From the NCBI GenBank assembly GCA_905209435.1, contig CAJLTE010000013.1, forward strand, positions 1-48,043: a DNA stretch of 48,043 bases, written 5' to 3'. A program made the position numbers and the translations under genes. Positions 43,155 to 48,043 of the stretch are shown in pieces; the first letter of the stretch is position 1, and each line of letters starts with the position of its first letter. Origin of the DNA: an uncultured Blautia sp. (GTDB lineage Bacteria > Bacillota_A > Clostridia > Lachnospirales > Lachnospiraceae). Below the pieces are notes generated by a model. That model was not told where the DNA came from. It worked only from the letters and a program-made list of their open reading frames with translations, and ran no database searches.

Positions 43155-44216
43155 CTAGATATAGTACATACTGGATGCATCCAGTCCCTTGTTTGTCAGT
43201 GTTGTGGTCGTTTTGTCATCGAATACATACATCTGATTAATTACCACCCATACCTTATCGCCACTCTTTAATGGTCCGTTAACCAGAGGAGAATTGGTTC
43301 TTACGGTGATTCCTTTGATATTTAACAGTACTTCGAAGTAATTACCTCTGAAAATACTCTGTTCTACTGTTGCATGTTCGTAGATAGAACTTTCTTCTAT
43401 CACATCTTTTGAATTCTTGATCTCGATAAATTCTGGTCGGATGACTGCTTTTGTTCCCGGTCCGATCGAATCAAATCCTTTTAATTTACCATATTCTTCA
43501 ATGATGGATGATTTTCCGATAAACTGTGCAACAAATGGAGTTTTCGGATGAAGATAAATCTCTACCGGATCTCCCATCTGCTCTATCCGACCTTCATTAG
43601 TAATAATGATCTCATCCGCCACCTCAATGGCCTCATCCTGATCATGAGTTACGAAAATACTTGTAATTCCGATCTTATCAATGGTTTCTCTCAGCCAGGT
43701 CCGGAGTTCCTGTCGTACTTTCGCGTCAATTGCTGCGAATGGTTCATCCAGAAGTAATACCTCCGGATTTGGTGCGAGTGCTCTTGCCAGTGCGATTCGC
43801 TGTCTCTGACCACCGGAAAGCTGATCCGGATATCTCTTTTCCAGTCCCGGAAGTCCTACCAGATCCAACAGCTCTTCTACTCTGTTTTTGATAAATTTCT
43901 TATCTTTCTTCTGGATCTTTAATCCATAAGCAATATTGTCATATACTGTAAGATAAGGAAATAAGGCATAGTTCTGAAATACGAATCCGATTCCTCTCTG
44001 ACTGGATGGGAGATCGTTTACCACATTTCCATTAATACAGATATCGCCGGAATCCTGATGCTCCAGCCCTGCAAGCATTCGGAGAATCGTTGTCTTTCCA
44101 CTTCCGGATGGTCCAAGAAGACCAACCAGTTTTCCTTTTTCAATTCCAAAATTCACATCTTTGGAGGCCTGAAAATCTCCAAAAGATTTATTGATGTGTT
44201 TTAATTCAATATACAT
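43155..44216 (-). CDS. ABC transporter ATP-binding protein with TOBE-like C-terminus
   Basis: 353 residues. Walker A GPSGSGKTT, signature LSGGQRQRIALARAL, Walker B LLLDEPFAAID, switch THDQDEA. The C-terminal 110 residues form a TOBE-like regulatory domain (VIRPEFIEI, FRGNYFEVLLNI), as in CysA sulfate ATPases and unlike the short SsuB. First gene of the sulfur cluster. Confidence 0.92.
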   Translation of the reverse strand: MYIELKHINKSFGDFQASKDVNFGIEKGKLVGLLGPSGSGKTTILRMLAGLEHQDSGDICINGNVVNDLPSSQRGIGFVFQNYALFPYLTVYDNIAYGLKIQKKDKKFIKNRVEELLDLVGLPGLEKRYPDQLSGGQRQRIALARALAPNPEVLLLDEPFAAIDAKVRQELRTWLRETIDKIGITSIFVTHDQDEAIEVADEIIITNEGRIEQMGDPVEIYLHPKTPFVAQFIGKSSIIEEYGKLKGFDSIGPGTKAVIRPEFIEIKNSKDVIEESSIYEHATVEQSIFRGNYFEVLLNIKGITVRTNSPLVNGPLKSGDKVWVVINQMYVFDDKTTTTLTNKGLDASSMYYI

Positions 44217-44267
44217 ATCTTGTCGTCCTTTGTTCTCGCGTGTGCTTTATTGTCTACTCTACCTATT

Positions 44268-44331
44268 ATTCCTATCGAATTAGTATGTTTTCTGTTTGGA
44301 AAATAATAGCATTAATGAATTATAATGTCAA
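44268..44331 (-). promoter_or_regulatory. Promoter and operator-like dyad of the sulfur cluster
   Basis: On the minus strand TTGACA (44331-44326), 17 bases, TATTAT (44308-44303). About 22 bases beyond the -10 box lies ATTCGATAGGAAT (44280-44268), an ATTC-N5-GAAT dyad in an AT-rich context. It resembles operators of Rrf2-type sulfur regulators such as CymR, but I cannot confirm this. The remaining DNA up to 44503 holds a dispersed repeat (44393-44447) and the sodC-like gene's upstream region. Confidence 0.6.
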
Positions 44332-44503
44332 TAAATATGGTTATAAGGGTTTTTTAGGGTTAGTTATTGTTTTAAACTATAGCTCAGGTTCCAAACTACC
44401 TGCTGACAAGTGCAGAACAGGCAGTGTTGTTGCCTGATTTGGTTAAAAAAGAGCACACATTGGATAAAAATCATATACTGAATAAAAAAGGCATAGCTTA
44501 GTT

Positions 44504-44995
44504 ATGAGGACAATCAATAACCTGTGTGCAATTATTGCACGAAGACCAGATGCAGTTGCGTTTGTAAATGGAAGTGAAAAATATAAAGAGATCCGGGGCC
44601 AGGTTTCCTTTTACGAGTTAAATGATTCCGTTATTGTCCGTGCAGAAGTAAGTGGGTTACCAAAAGGAAACGGCAACTGTGATAACCCGATTTTTGCATT
44701 TCATATTCATGAAGGATCACAGTGCAGTGGCACTCCCAAAGACCTATTTGCGAATGCAGGAATGCATTACAATCCGGATAACTGTCAACATCCTTATCAT
44801 GCAGGAGATATGCCGCCGCTTTTTGGCGTGGATGGTTCTGCTGTATTATTATTTCTTACCAATCGTTTCAGCGTAGAGGAAATAATAGGAAGAACAGTGA
44901 TTATTCATGCAAGACCAGATGATTTCATGACACAGCCGTCTGGAAATTCCGGTGAAAAGATTGCCTGCGGAGTGATCAGAATGACTGCCAGATAA
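44504..44995 (+). CDS. Cu/Zn superoxide dismutase family protein without signal peptide
   Basis: 163 residues. Metal ligands are in place: His67 and His69 (FHIHEG), His88 (GMHYNP), His96 and His99 (HPYHAGDMPPL), Asp102 and His135 (IIHARPDD). Cys74 and Cys155 can form the family disulfide. SodC proteins convert superoxide to peroxide and are normally exported; this one begins MRTINNLCAIIARRPDAVAF, with no signal peptide or lipobox. Ribosome site weak. Divergent from the sulfur cluster and closed by a terminator. Confidence 0.88.
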   Translation: MRTINNLCAIIARRPDAVAFVNGSEKYKEIRGQVSFYELNDSVIVRAEVSGLPKGNGNCDNPIFAFHIHEGSQCSGTPKDLFANAGMHYNPDNCQHPYHAGDMPPLFGVDGSAVLLFLTNRFSVEEIIGRTVIIHARPDDFMTQPSGNSGEKIACGVIRMTAR

Positions 44996-44998
44996 GAA

Positions 44999-45040
44999 AA
45001 AGACCCTGATAGTCTGGGTGACCAGACCATCAAGGTCTTT
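44999..45040 (+). terminator. Bidirectional terminator after the SodC-like gene
   Basis: AAAGACC-TGAT-GTCTGG pairs with CCAGAC-ATCA-GGTCTTT around a GTGA loop; it also serves the anti-sigma transcript from the other side. Confidence 0.85.
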
Positions 45041-45085
45041 CTCTATACCAAATTATTATGGAAAATCTTCTCCGTCTCTGCCTGA

Positions 45086-46528
45086 CTACTGAGAAATATC
45101 TACCAGTCCCATTTTTAACGTAGCATCTGAAAATTCATATGCTGCTCCATCCCCATTCAGATTAAGATACATATGATCCAGATCATTCTCATCCACAATC
45201 CACGCCATATCTACCTGCACACTTTCGTCAGGTTTCAGGGAAGAAATATAGTTCCCACCATTTCCATAATCTTCAGACACACTATAATATTGCATTTCGG
45301 GGGTTTTTGCCCCGCCATTCCAGATAACACGGTCGAATCCATCGCCAGACTGCTCTCCCGGATCATAAATTTCATAAATTCCATTTTCATGGTTCAGCAG
45401 CATCAATGATCCAATATACAACATATGAGTGATTTCCTTGTCTGACCTGTTTGTGTAAATAACTGTTGCATAAACAAGTTTCTGTTTCACGTCTTCTGTT
45501 TTTACAATCTCATCTACAGAGTCAACGCCATCACCGGATTTAACATAAGATAACGTATTGTCTTTCAATTTTCCATCCGCTCCGACTTCATCCAGCAATT
45601 TTTCCGGCACGCGATTCTTGTCAAGCAGCTGCAGATCGTCCGCTATCTGAACAGAATCTACACAAACTGAGATCTTACTGTCGTCTATATAGTTACCATT
45701 GCTGTCTTCGCCTGTCCCTGATATAGTGAACTCATTACCTATCTGATGTATCGGCAGTTTATCATCTTCAATAGAAGTAAGCGCTTCATCTGTCGATGTT
45801 TCTTCAGGTGACACCAGTTCACTCCAAGTATACAGATCAGCAGTTTCTATCATTGTCTCATTTTCTGTGATCTCAAGATTCTCAGCCACTTTGACAGCAT
45901 CTTCTTTTAATACATCGCTGCCAATATAAATAGTAATTACACGATATATATCCGGGCAAAAAAGATAAATTCTCTGATCATAAGACTCTTCCCAGAGTTT
46001 ATTATATTTAAGATATACACCTTCATAACTGCCAAAAGTCCTTTTTTCATAATCAACCACATCTTTATCCCGCATTACTTTTCCCATATCATCATTGTCC
46101 AAAAGTACAGATGAAAAACTGAATCCTCCGTTATTTGTATGTTCCGGATACTGCAGATGAAATTCATCGATCCACTCCATGCCTTCCGGAAGATATCCCG
46201 CTGAAATATCTATGTCATGGATTTCTGCCGGAAGATTAATTTTTCCATTCTTATCATTTGCCTCAAGTCCGATTGAAACGCTGTATTTTCCCTGTTTTTC
46301 TATAAACATGTGATATAAATTTGTACCTGCATAGACTATTGTTGACGCTGCCAGTGCACCTGCTGCTACTGCCGCAGCTATTTTTTTGCCTGTCCATTTT
46401 TTCTTTCTTCCTGTTCGAATATTAATTACTTTTGTATCCTGAAGCTGTTTTTTTACTTCATCCTGAATCATCAGATGAATAAATTCCGGAGTTTCAGGTA
46501 TGCCATTTTTCATATCTTCTAATCTCAT
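45086..46528 (-). CDS. Membrane-anchored anti-sigma factor
   Basis: 480 residues. A cytoplasmic N-terminus of about 48 residues, one membrane helix ('KIAAAVAAGALAASTIVYAG'), then a large outside part with a DUF4367-like region (IDISAGYLPEGMEWIDEF) and a second beta-rich domain. It overlaps the sigma gene by four bases, the usual layout for an ECF sigma with its membrane inhibitor. An outside signal would release the sigma factor. No lipobox. Confidence 0.8.
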   Translation of the reverse strand: MRLEDMKNGIPETPEFIHLMIQDEVKKQLQDTKVINIRTGRKKKWTGKKIAAAVAAGALAASTIVYAGTNLYHMFIEKQGKYSVSIGLEANDKNGKINLPAEIHDIDISAGYLPEGMEWIDEFHLQYPEHTNNGGFSFSSVLLDNDDMGKVMRDKDVVDYEKRTFGSYEGVYLKYNKLWEESYDQRIYLFCPDIYRVITIYIGSDVLKEDAVKVAENLEITENETMIETADLYTWSELVSPEETSTDEALTSIEDDKLPIHQIGNEFTISGTGEDSNGNYIDDSKISVCVDSVQIADDLQLLDKNRVPEKLLDEVGADGKLKDNTLSYVKSGDGVDSVDEIVKTEDVKQKLVYATVIYTNRSDKEITHMLYIGSLMLLNHENGIYEIYDPGEQSGDGFDRVIWNGGAKTPEMQYYSVSEDYGNGGNYISSLKPDESVQVDMAWIVDENDLDHMYLNLNGDGAAYEFSDATLKMGLVDISQ

Positions 46529-47013
46529 ATGATCAGCCCCTCACTTTCCTGTAAATCACGCTTAAGCTTTCCCCGTGCTCTCGCAAGTCTTTTCTGGACT
46601 GCCCCTTCGCTTATCTCAAGAACCTGTGCTATCTCTTTTATATTGAAATCTTCGATATAATACAGGATAACTGGCAATCTCAGTTCTTCTTTCAGAGAGT
46701 TCAGTGCTTTATACAGATCACTGTAGTCCACATTCTTATCTACATTCGCTTCCACCATTTCGCTCATCCCCTCCAGAGGCACCAGTTTACTTGATTTTCT
46801 TAAAAGGGTATAACACTCATTGATCAATATACGAATCAGCCATGTTTTTGCATACTTATCATTTCTCAATGTGCTAATCTTAGAAAACGCCTTGACAATC
46901 GTTTCCTGAATTGCATCCGCACAATCATGATCATCAGCTAAAATTGTTTTGGCAGTAGAATACAGTTGTCTCTCGGAGTTGAGAATTAATGTTCCTAATT
47001 GTTCTTTGGTCAC
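46525..47013 (-). CDS. ECF sigma factor
   Basis: 162 residues. Region 2: 'ILADDHDCADAIQETIVKAF' and 'KYAKTWLIRILINECY'. Region 4: 'DFNIKEIAQVLEISEGAVQK' followed by RLARARGKLK. It starts with GTG at 47013, eight bases after AAGGTGG. It recruits RNA polymerase to stress or surface genes; its own -35/-10 could not be placed with confidence, though CCGTCCGTCTAA (minus strand, about 47076-47060) resembles ECF -10 boxes. Confidence 0.9.
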   Translation of the reverse strand: MTKEQLGTLILNSERQLYSTAKTILADDHDCADAIQETIVKAFSKISTLRNDKYAKTWLIRILINECYTLLRKSSKLVPLEGMSEMVEANVDKNVDYSDLYKALNSLKEELRLPVILYYIEDFNIKEIAQVLEISEGAVQKRLARARGKLKRDLQESEGLII

Positions 47014-47180
47014 TTTAACACCACCTTCTTTGGTCTGCCGGCATTTCTTTTTACATAGATTAGACGGACGGAGCTGTAAAATATCCCTGGTTTGGATGAA
47101 TTATTTTAAATATTTTTTATTCTGTAAAATACTATAGAATTGTCCAAAATTTTTATATTCCTTGTCTATAACTGCAAATT

Positions 47181-47264
47181 CTGCTCGAACGGTACGCCTA
47201 TTCTGAAATCAGCGGTACATTCATTCTGATTTAGCGGTATGCGTTTTCTGCTCAAAGCGGTACG
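47181..47264 (+). mobile_element. Left end of an IS21-family element with four repeats
   Basis: GGTACG at 47191, GGTACA at 47214, GGTATG at 47236 and GGTACG at 47259, mostly preceded by AGC, with a 22-23 bp period. IS21 ends carry such repeated transposase sites. The element probably starts near TGCTCGAACGG at 47182. Confidence 0.65.
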
Positions 47265-47323
47265 TTTTTCCTTTATTATTGTGATGTAACTATTATTCAT
47301 CACAGTGCAAAGGAGGAACTATT

Positions 47324-47773
47324 ATGCACGACTACAATACTATTCTTGGAGTCATAGAACTTCGACTCAGTAAAGTCAGTTATGACACCGTACAAAAACG
47401 TTACCGGATCGGACGGAGCGGGATCGCATTGATTATGAACCGCTACAATGATTCAGGATTATCACTGGATGATCTTCGGCAGATGCCAGCCTCAAAGGTG
47501 GTTGATCTCATCTATCCAAAAGAAAACCTTCGACATAAGGACATTCCATTACCTGATTTTGAAAAAATACATGGGCAGATGATCCAAATGGGAAAACATG
47601 CCGACTTGAGTTTTCTATGGATTGATTATAAAAAAGAGAATCCCAACGGTTACCAGCTTGCTCAGTTTTATAAGCTGTATCGTGATTTTATGGTAGATAC
47701 TTATGGTATTTCAAAAACATCTATGCCTGTGGAACGGATCCCTGGTGAAAAAATGTATATTGACTGGGTATGA
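47324..47773 (+). pseudogene. Truncated IS21 transposase (IstA) remnant
   Basis: 149 residues from a good start (AAAGGAGG). The N-terminal HTH part of IstA is intact (VSYDTVQKRYRIGRSGIALI), and the reading ends at EKMYIDWV followed at once by a stop. In full IstA, this YIDWxG stretch opens the catalytic DDE domain, so more than half the protein and the istB gene are missing. The break coincides with unrelated DNA carrying TTATGAGAAG repeats, so a deletion or insertion removed the rest. Confidence 0.85.
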
Positions 47774-47793
47774 GTAGAATGTCATAACCAGTC

Positions 47794-47873
47794 TTATGAG
47801 AAGAGAAAAGTTATGAGAAGTATATTCTGTTTTCTTTATTTCTCCTTCTGTTTTTTGATTTCACTTCTCATAA
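47794..47873. repeat. TTATGAGAAG repeat array at the IS21 breakpoint
   Basis: TTATGAGAAG at 47794-47803 and 47811-47820 in direct order, and inverted at 47864-47873. The outer two of these make a 12-bp perfect stem (GTTATGAGAAGT/ACTTCTCATAAC) with a T run after it. It looks like a recombinase or integration site, or a terminator. From 47883 to the window end (48043) no gene with a credible start was seen. Confidence 0.5.
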
Positions 47874-48043
47874 CATATTTTTTTAAATACTATTTTTGAG
47901 CCATTCCAGAAGTTCCTCTTTTTCTTCCTTGGAATAATCAAGGCTGATGTCCCGTATTCGGGATGCATCTTCGATGTGTTTTCTTTTTATGCTAACTTCC
48001 CAAGATTTTCCAACTCAAAGCCAAAAATCATCAAAAATGAGTT

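Noticed and set aside
44217..44503. Riboswitch in front of the sulfur cluster
   Set aside because: The leader of about 80 bases shows no stable nested stems; a protein operator is more likely.
47187..47264. CRISPR-like regular repeats
   Set aside because: Only 6-9 bases are conserved per unit, with a 22-23 bp period and an adjacent IstA gene; this fits IS21 ends.
47883..48012. A 42-codon minus-strand frame ending RDISLDYSKEEKEELLEW and then LKNSI
   Set aside because: It looks protein-like but has an upstream stop (TGA) and no start codon in frame; it may be a worn C-terminus, not enough to annotate.

Overview
The window looks like a chromosomal segment of a low-to-mid GC anaerobic Firmicute, most likely a gut Lachnospiraceae relative (Blautia/Ruminococcus/Dorea-like). 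That placement is my inference. It rests on strong AGGAGG ribosome sites, a KTGD-type wall-anchor signal on a giant surface protein, MarR-controlled heterodimeric ABC exporters, a TRAP transporter, an IS21 remnant and the general protein style. No rRNA, tRNA or CRISPR array was seen.

Layout. 1-737: 3' part of a TRAP solute-binding protein gene. 868-1187: a compact unannotated-looking type I toxin-antitoxin locus (26-aa holin-like peptide plus a convergent antisense RNA). 1194-4529: a CobW-family GTPase and a marR-MATE efflux operon. 4549-4781: two strongly structured intergenic elements. 4915-11630: a SARP/BTAD-type regulator downstream of a 1685-residue surface protein, whose upstream region carries SARP-like 11-bp direct repeats. 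11818-16178: a marR plus heterodimeric ABC exporter operon. 16276-18787: thrH, an M42 peptidase and a NUDIX hydrolase. 19141-25591: an oppBCDF-oppA oligopeptide importer. 25713-27518: pgi. 27623-33654: a zinc-ribbon protein, a C69 dipeptidase, DegV, a HipA-like kinase-fold protein, a NUDIX protein and an EamA transporter.

33775-44331 is the most interesting region: 13 genes, all on the minus strand. In transcription order they are an ABC importer of the NitT/TauT/sulfonate type (ATPase, permease, lipoprotein), thioredoxin, an arylsulfate sulfotransferase-like beta-propeller, thioredoxin reductase, MetY, a small siroheme sulfite reductase, a TusA-like protein, a second thioredoxin, a ThiS-like sulfur carrier with an encoded GGGC tail, a ThiF/MoeB-like E1 and a JAMM metalloprotease. 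The MetY/Sir/ThiS/ThiF/JAMM set matches the protein-thiocarboxylate homocysteine route known from Wolinella (HcyS/HcyD/HcyF/MetY/Sir). Here no sulfate-activation genes are present, and the sulfur source appears to be imported organosulfur compounds handled by the sulfotransferase and thioredoxins. That front end is, to my knowledge, undescribed.

44504-48043: a cytosolic-looking Cu/Zn superoxide dismutase-family protein, an ECF sigma/anti-sigma pair, and a decayed IS21 element followed by a TTATGAGAAG repeat array at the window end.
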